Source of the DNA: Actibacterium sp. MT2.3-13A | GTDB lineage: Bacteria; Pseudomonadota; Alphaproteobacteria; Rhodobacterales; Rhodobacteraceae | Direction: 5' to 3' | DNA length: 64,000 bases | NCBI RefSeq assembly: GCF_018139985.1 | Contig: NZ_JAGSOU010000003.1 | Coordinates: 62,001-126,000 of the forward strand | Shown: in pieces, positions 1 to 7,212 of the stretch | Numbering within the stretch: position 1 is the stretch's first letter | Layout: the number at the start of each line of letters is the position of its first letter | Notes under the pieces: model-generated | What the model was told of the DNA's origin: nothing | The model's database searches: none | Seen by the model: the letters and a program-made list of their open reading frames with translations, nothing else | Program-made: the position numbers and the translations under genes

Positions 1-1106
1 TCGCGGCTGACGAACTCGTCTGGCTTGTGGGCCTGCGCGATGGAGCCCGGTCCGCAGACCACCGCCGACATGCCCAGCGACTGGAATAGTCCGGCCTCGG
101 TGCCGAAGGCCACGCATTCCGCAGCGTCGCGTCCGGTCAGCTGCGCCACCAGCGCCCGGGCGGCGTTGCCGGGCATCGGCTCCAGCCCTGCCACCTCGCC
201 GATCACCTGCGTCGAGATGTCGGCGGCGGGATGGACCGCACGCATCGCCGGCAGCAACTCTTCCTCGACGTAGCGGGTGATCTCCTCTTTCACGAAATCG
301 GCGTCGGCCTGCTGGACGGGGCGCATTTCCCATTCCACCTCGGCCTTGCCGGCGATCACGTTATGCGCGACGCCGCCCGCGATGCGGCCGAGATTGATCG
401 TGGTCCAGGGCGGGTGGAAGGGGCTGTTCGACGGCGCGCGCTCGATCAGCGCCTGTCGCAGTTCCAGCAGGCGGGTGACATAGCGCACCGCGTATTCGGC
501 GGCGTTGACGCCAGCGTCAGGGTCCGAGCCGTGGCCCTCAAGCCCGATGAATTCGGCGGTGTATTCGCAGCAGCCCTTGTGCGCCTCCACGATATGCATG
601 AGCGTCGGTTCGCCGATGACGGCGATGGAGGGACGCAGGCCGCGCAGGCGCAGCGCCTCTACCAGCGCCTGCCCACCGAGGCAGCCGACCTCCTCGTCAT
701 GGGTGAAGGCGAAATGGATCGGGCGCGAAAGACGCTGTGCGGCGAAGTCCGGCGCCATCGCCACCGCGGCGGCGATGAAGCCCTTCATGTCGCAGGTTCC
801 GCGGCCATAAAGCCGCCCGTCCTCGCCGCGGTGCAGGGCGAAGGGGTCGGTGGACCAGTCCTGATCCGCGACCGGCACCACGTCGGTATGGCCCGACAGC
901 ACGATGCCGCCGTCCCCCTCCGGGCCCAGCGTTGCGAAGAGGTTGGCCTTGGTGCCCGAACTGTCGGCCAGCACCTCGACCCGCGCGCCGATATCCTCCA
1001 GCCGGTTGGCGAGGAAGGCGATCATGTCGAGATTGCTGTCGGAGGAAACGGTGGGAAAACCGATCAGCTCGGCCAGCAGCGCCTCGGTGTCTTGCAGCCG
1101 TCCCAT
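1..1106 (-). CDS. doeB2: M20-family N-acetyl-diaminobutyrate deacetylase (partial)
   Basis: Metal-dependent amidohydrolase of the ArgE/M20 family. The C-terminal end runs off the left edge; about 368 residues are visible, so probably only some 15-20 are missing. Visible metal-site motifs are SGHTDVVPV, RGTCDMKG and HDEEVGC in the N-terminal half, and the late histidine in AQAHKPDEF close to the edge. It starts one base after the doeA stop (TGA-C-ATG) and so is co-transcribed with the ectoine hydrolase. Context suggests it removes the acetyl group from N-acetyl-L-2,4-diaminobutyrate, the product of DoeA (the DoeB2 role). By sequence alone it could equally be called acetylornithine deacetylase; the operon decides in favour of ectoine degradation. 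Confidence 0.8.
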   Translation of the reverse strand, partial: MGRLQDTEALLAELIGFPTVSSDSNLDMIAFLANRLEDIGARVEVLADSSGTKANLFATLGPEGDGGIVLSGHTDVVPVADQDWSTDPFALHRGEDGRLYGRGTCDMKGFIAAAVAMAPDFAAQRLSRPIHFAFTHDEEVGCLGGQALVEALRLRGLRPSIAVIGEPTLMHIVEAHKGCCEYTAEFIGLEGHGSDPDAGVNAAEYAVRYVTRLLELRQALIERAPSNSPFHPPWTTINLGRIAGGVAHNVIAGKAEVEWEMRPVQQADADFVKEEITRYVEEELLPAMRAVHPAADISTQVIGEVAGLEPMPGNAARALVAQLTGRDAAECVAFGTEAGLFQSLGMSAVVCGPGSIAQAHKPDEFVSR

Positions 1107-1107
1107 G

Positions 1108-2292
1108 TCAGCCCTTCACGATCAGCTTGCGCGGGCGGTTGCAGAAGGTCTCGGCCGGGCCGCTGTCGCGGATCAGGATCGACTCGGTGATCTCAAGCCC
1201 CCAGTTCTCCATCCACAGCCCCGGCATGAAATGGAAGGTCATGCCCGGCTCCAGCACGGTCTCGTCCTCGGTGCGCAGCGAGACGGTGCGCTCGCCCCAG
1301 TCGGGCGGGTAGCTCAGCCCGATCGGATAGCCGCAGCGCGCGCCGCGCTCGATGCCCGCGCGCGTCAGCGGCGCGGCAAGGGCATTGGCGATGTCACAGG
1401 CGCGGTTGCCGGCGCGCGCGGCCTCCAACCCCGCTTCCAGCCCCTCGACCAGTGCCGCCTCGGCGCGGAGGATGTGCTCGGGCGGGGTGCCGAGGAAGAC
1501 CGTCCGGCAGAGTGGCGCATGGTAGCGGCGGTAGCAGCCCGAGATCTCGTAGAAGGTGGCCGCCCCGGTTTCGAACCTGCGGCCGTCCCAGGTCAGGTGC
1601 GGGGCGGCGGCATCGGGGCCCGAGGGCAGCAGCGGCACGATCGCCGGGTAATCGCCCCAGTCCTCGCCCGTGCCGCGGATCGCGTCGCGCAGGATCTCGG
1701 CCACCAGCTCGTTCTTGGGCAGGCCGGGCTCGACCCGCTCGACGATGCCATCGACGATGCGCTCGGAGATCGCCGCCGCGCGGCGCATGAACCCCAGTTC
1801 CTCGTCCGATTTCACGCCGCGCTGCCAGTTCACCAGCGCCGTGGCGTCGATCAGCTCGGCCCCGGGCAGTTCCTCGCGCAGGGTCAGGTAAGCCTTGGCG
1901 GAGAAATAGTAATTCTCCAGCTCCACGCCGATCCGCTTGTCGCCGTAGCCACGCGCCAGGATGATCTCGGCCAGGTCCTGCATCGGGTGGCGCTCGGTCG
2001 ATTGCACGAAATGGTCGGCATAGCCATGCACCTGGCTGTCCACCATCCAGACCGTGCGCAGCGCGCCGTTCGCGTCCTGCCGGCGGCCCCACCACAGCGG
2101 GTCTGCATCGTGGAACACCAGCACCCCCTGGTGCACATAGAAGGACCAGCCGTCATAGCCCGTCAGCCAGGCCATGTTCGAGGGATCCTCGACAAACAGA
2201 AGGTCGATGCCGGCCTTCTCCATCGCGGCGCGGGTCTTGGCCAGGCGGCGGTCGTATTCGGCACGGCTGAACGGGGCATGCTGTTCGGACAT
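1108..2292 (-). CDS. doeA: Ectoine hydrolase DoeA (M24 creatinase/prolidase-like)
   Basis: 394-residue cytoplasmic protein of the M24 'pita-bread' family, with an N-terminal creatinase-like domain and a C-terminal catalytic domain. In the DoeA/EutD group it opens the ectoine ring to N-acetyl-L-2,4-diaminobutyrate. The N-terminus (DLLFVEDPSNMAWLTGYDGW) and the C-terminal stretch GMTFHFMPGLWMENWGLEIT fit that group, and the length is normal. The ATG at 2292 has GGAG about 9 bases upstream. It is first gene of a leftward operon with the M20 deacetylase and diverges from the eutB remnant. Ectoine function is inferred from family plus the neighbouring doeX, doeC and doeD. Confidence 0.88.
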   Translation of the reverse strand: MSEQHAPFSRAEYDRRLAKTRAAMEKAGIDLLFVEDPSNMAWLTGYDGWSFYVHQGVLVFHDADPLWWGRRQDANGALRTVWMVDSQVHGYADHFVQSTERHPMQDLAEIILARGYGDKRIGVELENYYFSAKAYLTLREELPGAELIDATALVNWQRGVKSDEELGFMRRAAAISERIVDGIVERVEPGLPKNELVAEILRDAIRGTGEDWGDYPAIVPLLPSGPDAAAPHLTWDGRRFETGAATFYEISGCYRRYHAPLCRTVFLGTPPEHILRAEAALVEGLEAGLEAARAGNRACDIANALAAPLTRAGIERGARCGYPIGLSYPPDWGERTVSLRTEDETVLEPGMTFHFMPGLWMENWGLEITESILIRDSGPAETFCNRPRKLIVKG

Positions 2293-2377
2293 GGGCGGAC
2301 TCCGGGTAAGGGATGCGGGATGTTGACTTTTGGGGGGGGCGCGTGCTGCGTTGCGAATGCGTTACGCCTGCGCCCAC

Positions 2378-2392
2378 TGTGACAATGTCGCA
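2378..2392. promoter_or_regulatory. Candidate operator between doeA and the eutB remnant
   Basis: TGTGACA-A-TGTCGCA is a 15-base near-palindrome (6 of 7 arm positions pair). Two further GACA/TGTC pairs follow it at about 2420-2443. It sits in the divergent promoter region of the two ectoine transcription units, a natural place for DoeX (Lrp/AsnC) binding. Lrp-type sites are degenerate, so this is a weak prediction. Confidence 0.3.
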
Positions 2393-2454
2393 CGCCGCCG
2401 CCAAGAACCTGCCCGACGCGACATTCTCGTGTCTGTCCGCGACAAGGAGGCCCC

Positions 2455-2712
2455 ATGTCCCCGACCCTGGCCGACATCCTGCGTGGCCGGGCCCGGATCG
2501 CCCCGGTGGCGACCGGCGCCCCCCTGGTGCCCGCGCCGGATGCCCGCGCGGCCGCCGGGCGGCCGGTCTGGCTGAAGCTGGCGAACATGCAACCGCTCGG
2601 CGCCATCGTCACCGGGCGCAATCTGGACATGGCGCGGTTCGCCCGTATCGTGGGCGGGAAAGACGTCCGGCTGGGCGCGATCTCCGCGAAAGGGCAGAGC
2701 CATGGCGCATGA
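2455..2712 (+). pseudogene. eutB: eutB remnant: PLP dehydratase with in-frame internal deletion
   Basis: An 85-codon open frame that joins the two ends of a threonine-dehydratase-like protein. Codons 1-50, ending VWLKLANMQPLGA, match the N-terminal segment before the PLP-lysine region. The next codons, IVTGRNLDMARFARIVGG, match the extreme C-terminus of the EutB family. The junction falls directly after QPLGA, where intact homologues continue with FKLRGA. About 240 residues, including the catalytic lysine, are missing. A strong AAGGAGG at 2444-2450 and the overlap with the following eutC start are preserved, so this is a deleted relic and not a new gene. Family assignment is by recalled motifs. 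Confidence 0.7.
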
Positions 2713-2924
2713 CATCCTGATCCCGACCGAGGCCGCGGGGCGCGCGGCCGAGCGGGCGGGCCAGTGCACCCGCGGCCTGCCGCCGGAGCCGGGCGGTCCG
2801 ATCACCGGCGGATGTCCCGGCGCGCCCCGCGCCCGGACAGATCACGATCTGCGATCTTTCCGGCAGGGGCGCCCGCGGCAGCGCCATCCCCACCGATGCA
2901 GCGGCGCGCGAGAAATGCGCCTGA
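2702..2924 (+). pseudogene. eutC: eutC remnant: ornithine cyclodeaminase-like, deleted and frameshifted
   Basis: The ATG at 2702 overlaps the eutB-remnant stop and opens MAHDILIPTEAAGRAA, which resembles the start of EutC (ornithine cyclodeaminase/mu-crystallin family). In another frame, codons from about 2832 to the TGA at 2922-2924 read PGQITICDLSGRGARGSAI, matching the EutC C-terminal signature ITICDLTGTGVQDTAIA in degraded form. More than 250 residues are missing between the two ends, and the frame shifts from the one of 2702 to the one of 2835. It lies directly upstream of doeX. The N-terminal match is short; the C-terminal match is stronger. Confidence 0.6.
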
Positions 2925-2952
2925 ACCGGCCTCAAGACAAGGGCGTAACCGA

Positions 2953-3447
2953 ATGACAAGGTTGGACAATCGCGATCTGGAGATTTTGCGGATCCTGTCG
3001 CGCGAAGGGCGCATCACCAAGGCCGAGCTGGCCGGCCGGATCAACCTTTCGCCCACCCCCTGCTGGGAGAGGCTGAAGCGGCTGGAGAAGGCCGGGATCA
3101 TCGAGGGCTACCGCGCCGAGATCGGCCTCAAGGCGCTCGGCCCGCATGTGATGGTCTTCGTCTCGGTCGAGCTGGAGGGTCACCGGGCCGAGGATTTCCG
3201 CCGCTTCGAGACCGCCATCGATGCGCAGCCCGAGGTGACCGGCTGCTGGGCGCTGGGCGGCGGCTTCGACTACCTGCTTCAGGTGGTCACCCGCGACATC
3301 GACAGCTACCAGCGACTGATCGACCGGATGCTCGATGCGCGGATCGGGCTGGCGCGCTATTACAGCTATGTGGTGACCAAGCCGGTGAAATCCTCCGGGC
3401 TGCCGCCGCTGGAGATGCTGCTCGGCGAGGGCGGGCAGAAGAAGTGA
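2953..3447 (+). CDS. doeX: Lrp/AsnC-family regulator DoeX
   Basis: 164-residue feast/famine regulator. An N-terminal winged helix-turn-helix (LDNRDLEILRILSREGRI ... LAGRINLSPTPCWERLKRLE, residues about 4-45) is followed by an AsnC/RAM ligand-binding domain ending VVTKPVKSSGLPPL. The start is the ATG at 2953, where the MTRLDNRDLEIL opening matches the family; an upstream extension in the same frame is only eutC debris. It sits between eutBC remnants and doeC/doeD, so it is the likely local controller of ectoine catabolism, by analogy with DoeX of Halomonas. Confidence 0.85.
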   Translation: MTRLDNRDLEILRILSREGRITKAELAGRINLSPTPCWERLKRLEKAGIIEGYRAEIGLKALGPHVMVFVSVELEGHRAEDFRRFETAIDAQPEVTGCWALGGGFDYLLQVVTRDIDSYQRLIDRMLDARIGLARYYSYVVTKPVKSSGLPPLEMLLGEGGQKK

Positions 3448-3558
3448 CTGCCCGCGCCGCGCGCGCAAGGTGATTTTTCTCCGGCCGCGGGCGCCTTTGG
3501 TCACATCCTCGCCCGGAAACGGGCCAGTGTCGGTGCAACCCGGCACAGGAGGTATGTC

Positions 3559-5043
3559 ATGACCACGCAAAAGCCCCTTCCCGTTTCGGCCCTCTCCGGC
3601 CTGCGCGACCCGCGGCTGGTGCGCGGTTTCTCCTATATCGGCGGGCGCTGGTGCGCCGCGGCCGATGGCGCGACCTTTGCCGTGACCGATCCCGCTGACG
3701 GCGCGCATCTGGGCGAGGTGGCCAGCCTCTCGGCGGCCGAGAGCGCGGCCGCGGTGGACGCGGCGCAGGCGGCCTTTGCCGGCTGGTCCGGACGCCTGCC
3801 GCAGGAGCGTTCGGCGCTGCTGCGCCGCTGGTTCGAACAGATCGTCGGGAACCGCGAGGATCTGGCGCGGCTGATGGTGCTGGAGCAGGGCAAGCCGATC
3901 TCCGAAGCGCGCGGCGAGATCGACTATGCCGCCAGCTTCGTCGAGTTCTACGCCGAGGAGGCCAAGCGCCCGAATATCGAGGGGGTGACCAGCCATCTGC
4001 CCGACGCCGAGGTCGAGTTGTGGCGGGAGCCCGTGGGCGTGGCCGCGCTGATCACGCCGTGGAACTTTCCCTCGGCGATGCTGACGCGCAAGGCTGCCGC
4101 CGCCTTGGCCGCCGGCTGCACGGTGGTCGCGCACCCCTCGGCCGAGACGCCGTTCTCGGCGCTGGCGCTGGCCGAACTGGCCGAGCGCGCGGGGCTGCAG
4201 CCGGGGGTGTTCAACGTGGTCACGGGGGACGCGCCGACCGTGGTGAAACCCTGGACCGGGGACGCGCGGGTGCGCGCGCTGTCCTTCACCGGCTCGACCG
4301 GCGTGGGCAGGCTGCTCTACCGCCAGTGTGCCGACACCGTGAAACGGCTGGTGCTGGAACTGGGCGGCCACGCCCCCTTCGTCGTCTTCGCCGATGCCGA
4401 TCTCGACCGCGCGGTGGTCGAGGCGATCAAGGCCAAGTTCGCCACCTCGGGGCAGGATTGCCTCGGCGCCAACCGCTTCTACATCGAGCGCCCGGTCTAC
4501 GAGGAATTCTGCGCCCGTTTCGCCGCCGCGACCGAGGCGCTGAGCGTGGGCCGCGGCATGGACGACCCCGATATCGGCCCGCTGATGAACGCGGCCGCGC
4601 TGGCCAAGCAGCAGGCGCATGTCGCGGACGCGCTGGCGCAGGGCGCGCGGCTGCTGACCGGCGGCGAGGTTCATCCGGCGGGGCCGCTCTTCTTCCGGCC
4701 CACGGTGCTGGCCGACGTGCCCGACGGCGCCCGCATCATGCGCGAGGAGACATTCGGCCCAGTGGCGGCGCTGACCCCCTTCGAGCGCGAGGAGGAGGTT
4801 CTGGCGCGGGCCAATGACAGCGAATACGGGCTGGTGGCCTATCTGCACACGCTGGACCCGCGGCGCATCTACCGCTGCACCCGCGCCCTGCAATTCGGGA
4901 TGGTGGCGGTGAACCGCACCAAGGTGACGGGCGCGCCGATTCCCTTTGGCGGGATGAAGCAATCGGGCGTGAACCGCGAGGGCGCGCGTCAGGGCATGGA
5001 GGCCTTCACGGAGGTCAAATACGTCTGCCGCGACTGGGCCTGA
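3559..5043 (+). CDS. doeC: NAD(P)-dependent aldehyde dehydrogenase, DoeC-type
   Basis: 494-residue aldehyde dehydrogenase of the GabD/succinate-semialdehyde dehydrogenase group. Catalytic Glu is near residue 267 in LELGGHAPF and the nucleophile Cys near 301 in SGQDCLGANR. It also has the nucleotide-binding segment ITPWNFPSAM and the C-terminal PFGGMKQSGVNREG. The ATG at 3559 has AGGAGG at 3547-3552. In the ectoine pathway DoeC oxidises L-aspartate 4-semialdehyde to aspartate, after transamination by DoeD encoded next. A general succinate-semialdehyde role is possible; context favours DoeC. Confidence 0.85.
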   Translation: MTTQKPLPVSALSGLRDPRLVRGFSYIGGRWCAAADGATFAVTDPADGAHLGEVASLSAAESAAAVDAAQAAFAGWSGRLPQERSALLRRWFEQIVGNREDLARLMVLEQGKPISEARGEIDYAASFVEFYAEEAKRPNIEGVTSHLPDAEVELWREPVGVAALITPWNFPSAMLTRKAAAALAAGCTVVAHPSAETPFSALALAELAERAGLQPGVFNVVTGDAPTVVKPWTGDARVRALSFTGSTGVGRLLYRQCADTVKRLVLELGGHAPFVVFADADLDRAVVEAIKAKFATSGQDCLGANRFYIERPVYEEFCARFAAATEALSVGRGMDDPDIGPLMNAAALAKQQAHVADALAQGARLLTGGEVHPAGPLFFRPTVLADVPDGARIMREETFGPVAALTPFEREEEVLARANDSEYGLVAYLHTLDPRRIYRCTRALQFGMVAVNRTKVTGAPIPFGGMKQSGVNREGARQGMEAFTEVKYVCRDWA

Positions 5044-5094
5044 GGCGGGGTCTGCGCACCGCCTTCGGGCGTGGCGCGGTGCGGGAGGCCGGGC

Positions 5095-5126
5095 GCCTCC
5101 GGCGGGGATATTTGGGGCCAGAAGAA
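5095..5126 (+). repeat. Intergenic motif, copy 1 (GGGGATATTT...CCAGAAGAA)
   Basis: A GC-rich lead (GCCTCCGGC) followed by GGGGATATTTGGGGCCAGAA and GAAAA, between doeC and doeD. Copy 3 at 47581-47612 (opposite strand) is almost identical over 32 bases, and a more diverged copy lies at 13610-13640. An inverted repeat GGAGGC/GCCTCC (5084-5089 and 5095-5100) forms a hairpin at its 5' side. Confidence 0.6.
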
Positions 5127-5175
5127 AACAGGCGCGCCCGGGACGGGGCGCCGCCGCGAACGGAAAGGAAAGGCT

Positions 5176-6546
5176 ATGCTGAGGAACGATCTGCTTGAGC
5201 AATGGGACCGGGAGAATTTCTTTCACCCCTCGACCCACCTGGCGCAATTCGCCCGCGGCGAGGCGCCCCAGCGCGTCGTGACCGGGGGCGAGGGGGTCTT
5301 CATCGAGGACCGCGAGGGCAACCGGCTGCTGGATGCCTTTGCCGGGCTATACTGCGTGAACGTGGGCTACGGGCGGCGCGAGATCGCCGAGGCCATCGCG
5401 CGGCAGGCGCAGGAGCTGGCCTATTACCACGCCTATGTGGGGCATGGCACGGAGGCCTCTATCACGCTTTCCAAGATGATCCTCGACCGGGCGCCTGCGC
5501 ATATGTCGAAGGTCTATTTCGGCCTCAGCGGGTCGGACGCCAACGAGACCAACATCAAGCTCATCTGGTATTACAACAACATCCTCGGCCGGCCGGAGAA
5601 GAAGAAGATCATCTCGCGCTGGCGCGGCTATCACGGCTCGGGGCTGATGACCGGCTCGCTGACCGGGCTGGAGCTGTTCCACAAGAAATTCGACCTGCCG
5701 CTGGCGCAGGTGATCCACACCGAGGCGCCCTATTACTACCGCCGCGCTGACGACGCGATGAGCGAGGAGGAATTCTCGGCCCATTGCGCGGCAGAACTGG
5801 AGGCGCTGATCGCGCGCGAGGGCGCCGACACCATCGCCGCCTTCATCGGCGAGCCGGTCCTGGGGACGGGGGGCATCGTACCGCCGCCTGCCGGTTATTG
5901 GGAGGCGATCCAGGCGGTGCTGGAAAGACACGACATCCTGCTGGTGGCGGATGAGGTGGTCACGGGCTTTGGCCGGCTGGGCACGATGTTCGGTTCCGAG
6001 CACTACGGGCTGAGGCCCGATCTGATCACCATCGCGAAGGGGTTGACCTCGGCCTATGCGCCGCTGTCGGGCTCGATCGTCTCGGAGAAGATGTGGAAGG
6101 TGCTGGAGCAGGGCACGGACGAGAACGGCCCGATCGGCCACGGCTGGACCTATTCGGCGCATCCGATCGGGGCCGCGGCGGGGGTGGCGAACCTGAAACT
6201 GATCGACGAGCTGGACCTGGTGCGGAACGCGGGCGAGACCGGCGCCCATTTCCTGGGAGCGATGCGCGACGCGCTGGGCGGGCATGCCCATGTGGGCGAG
6301 GTGCGCGGCGAGGGGATGCTCTGTGCCGTGGAACTGGCCGAGGACCGCGCCGCGCGCCGCCTTTATGACCCGGCGGGCAAACTCGCGCCGCAGGTGGTGG
6401 GGGAGATGGCCAGGCAGGGCGTCATCGCCCGGGCCATGCCGCAGGGCGACATCATAGGCTTCGCCCCGCCGCTGTGCCTGACGCGCGCGGAGGCCGACAG
6501 GGTGGTCGAGGTGACCGCGCAGGCGGTGAGGGCGGTCCTCGGCTGA
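5176..6546 (+). CDS. doeD: Class III aminotransferase DoeD (diaminobutyrate transaminase)
   Basis: 456-residue PLP enzyme of the class III (omega) aminotransferase family. The PLP lysine is near residue 288 in TIAKGLTSAYAPLSG, and the aspartate contacting the pyridine nitrogen is in LLVADEVVTGFGR. In ectoine catabolism DoeD transaminates L-2,4-diaminobutyrate to aspartate semialdehyde, which DoeC oxidises. The start at 5176 follows AAGGAAAGG; a longer open frame from 5071 runs through the repeat motif and is not credible. There is a 132-base gap after doeC. Confidence 0.85.
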   Translation: MLRNDLLEQWDRENFFHPSTHLAQFARGEAPQRVVTGGEGVFIEDREGNRLLDAFAGLYCVNVGYGRREIAEAIARQAQELAYYHAYVGHGTEASITLSKMILDRAPAHMSKVYFGLSGSDANETNIKLIWYYNNILGRPEKKKIISRWRGYHGSGLMTGSLTGLELFHKKFDLPLAQVIHTEAPYYYRRADDAMSEEEFSAHCAAELEALIAREGADTIAAFIGEPVLGTGGIVPPPAGYWEAIQAVLERHDILLVADEVVTGFGRLGTMFGSEHYGLRPDLITIAKGLTSAYAPLSGSIVSEKMWKVLEQGTDENGPIGHGWTYSAHPIGAAAGVANLKLIDELDLVRNAGETGAHFLGAMRDALGGHAHVGEVRGEGMLCAVELAEDRAARRLYDPAGKLAPQVVGEMARQGVIARAMPQGDIIGFAPPLCLTRAEADRVVEVTAQAVRAVLG

Positions 6547-6614
6547 GCGCTGCCGCGGTGGACAGGCCGGGCGCCGCCTGCCATCCTTGCCGGGCGGAAA
6601 TCTCGGGAGGGGGC

Positions 6615-7022
6615 ATGGTCGGGCGGAACTTCTTGGCGGCGGGCGCAGCGCTTGCCCTGGCCGCGCCGGCCGGGGCGGGGGCGGACCCCTGCGCGGCCAA
6701 CGGGTTGTTGCCCTGGGCGGCCTGGGTGGCGAGCGTCGAGCAGATGAACCCCGGCATCTTCCATTTCGAACTGCCCGCGCCGCACCGCGACCGGCTGCTC
6801 GGCGCCTATCCCTGCGAGGACAGGGGCGTGGGCTGCCCGCCCGACCGGGTGGAGGTGTTCTACTGCACCGGAAACAGCATGGTGCTGTTCGCCTATGAGA
6901 AAAGCGGTTGCGCCATCCGGGCCGAGCAGGTCCCGCTGGAGACCTACCGCGCCGTGCTGGGCGGCGCGGTCCTGTGCCGAAATGGCGGAGAGACGACCGA
7001 CCGCGCCCTGTTGCCGGAGTGA
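6615..7022 (+). CDS. Small secreted six-cysteine protein, unknown function
   Basis: 135 residues. The first 23 or so (MVGRNFLAAGAALALAAPAG...) form a signal peptide with cleavage likely after AGAGA. The mature part holds six cysteines (DPC, YPC, GVGC, FYC, SGC, VLC), consistent with three periplasmic disulfides. I recognise no catalytic motif or family. The ATG at 6615 follows GGGAGGGGG and gives the signal peptide; the longer frame from 6474 overlaps doeD. It stands alone, 68 bases after doeD, and is followed by two hairpins (7073-7097, 7178-7211). Confidence 0.65.
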   Translation: MVGRNFLAAGAALALAAPAGAGADPCAANGLLPWAAWVASVEQMNPGIFHFELPAPHRDRLLGAYPCEDRGVGCPPDRVEVFYCTGNSMVLFAYEKSGCAIRAEQVPLETYRAVLGGAVLCRNGGETTDRALLPE

Positions 7023-7072
7023 CGGCTGCGGCGCGGCATGTCCGAGGCTGGGCATTCGAGGACCGGCGAGCA

Positions 7073-7097
7073 CCCGCCCGCCTGAGGGCCGGGCGGG
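7073..7097 (+). terminator. GC-rich hairpin downstream of the secreted-protein gene
   Basis: CCCGCCCG (7073-7080) pairs perfectly with CGGGCGGG (7090-7097) across a 9-base loop. It has no T-run, so it is only a possible terminator or transcript stabiliser. Confidence 0.35.
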
Positions 7098-7177
7098 CGC
7101 TGTCCGGCGCAAACCCCGGGCGGGGGACATGATCGGAGTGGCGGCTGGGCCGACGCGGTGCGCCGGTTCGCCCCGAC

Positions 7178-7211
7178 AAAAAGCCCCCGCATCGGGATGC
7201 GGGGGCTTTTT
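7178..7211. terminator. Bidirectional intrinsic terminator
   Basis: AAAAAGCCCCCGCAT (7178-7192) and ATGCGGGGGCTTTTT (7197-7211) pair perfectly around a CGGG loop. The A-run on one side and T-run on the other make it work on both strands. It ends the rightward secreted-protein unit and the leftward sqr gene, whose stop codon is two bases away. Confidence 0.92.
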
Positions 7212-7212
7212 C

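Noticed and set aside
2764-2952. N-terminal extension of doeX
   Set aside because: The sequence is low-complexity debris of eutC read in another frame; the Lrp/AsnC fold begins at 2953.
2932-5247. 771-codon minus-strand frame under doeX and doeC
   Set aside because: Antisense to genes with intact active sites; GC-driven lack of stops.
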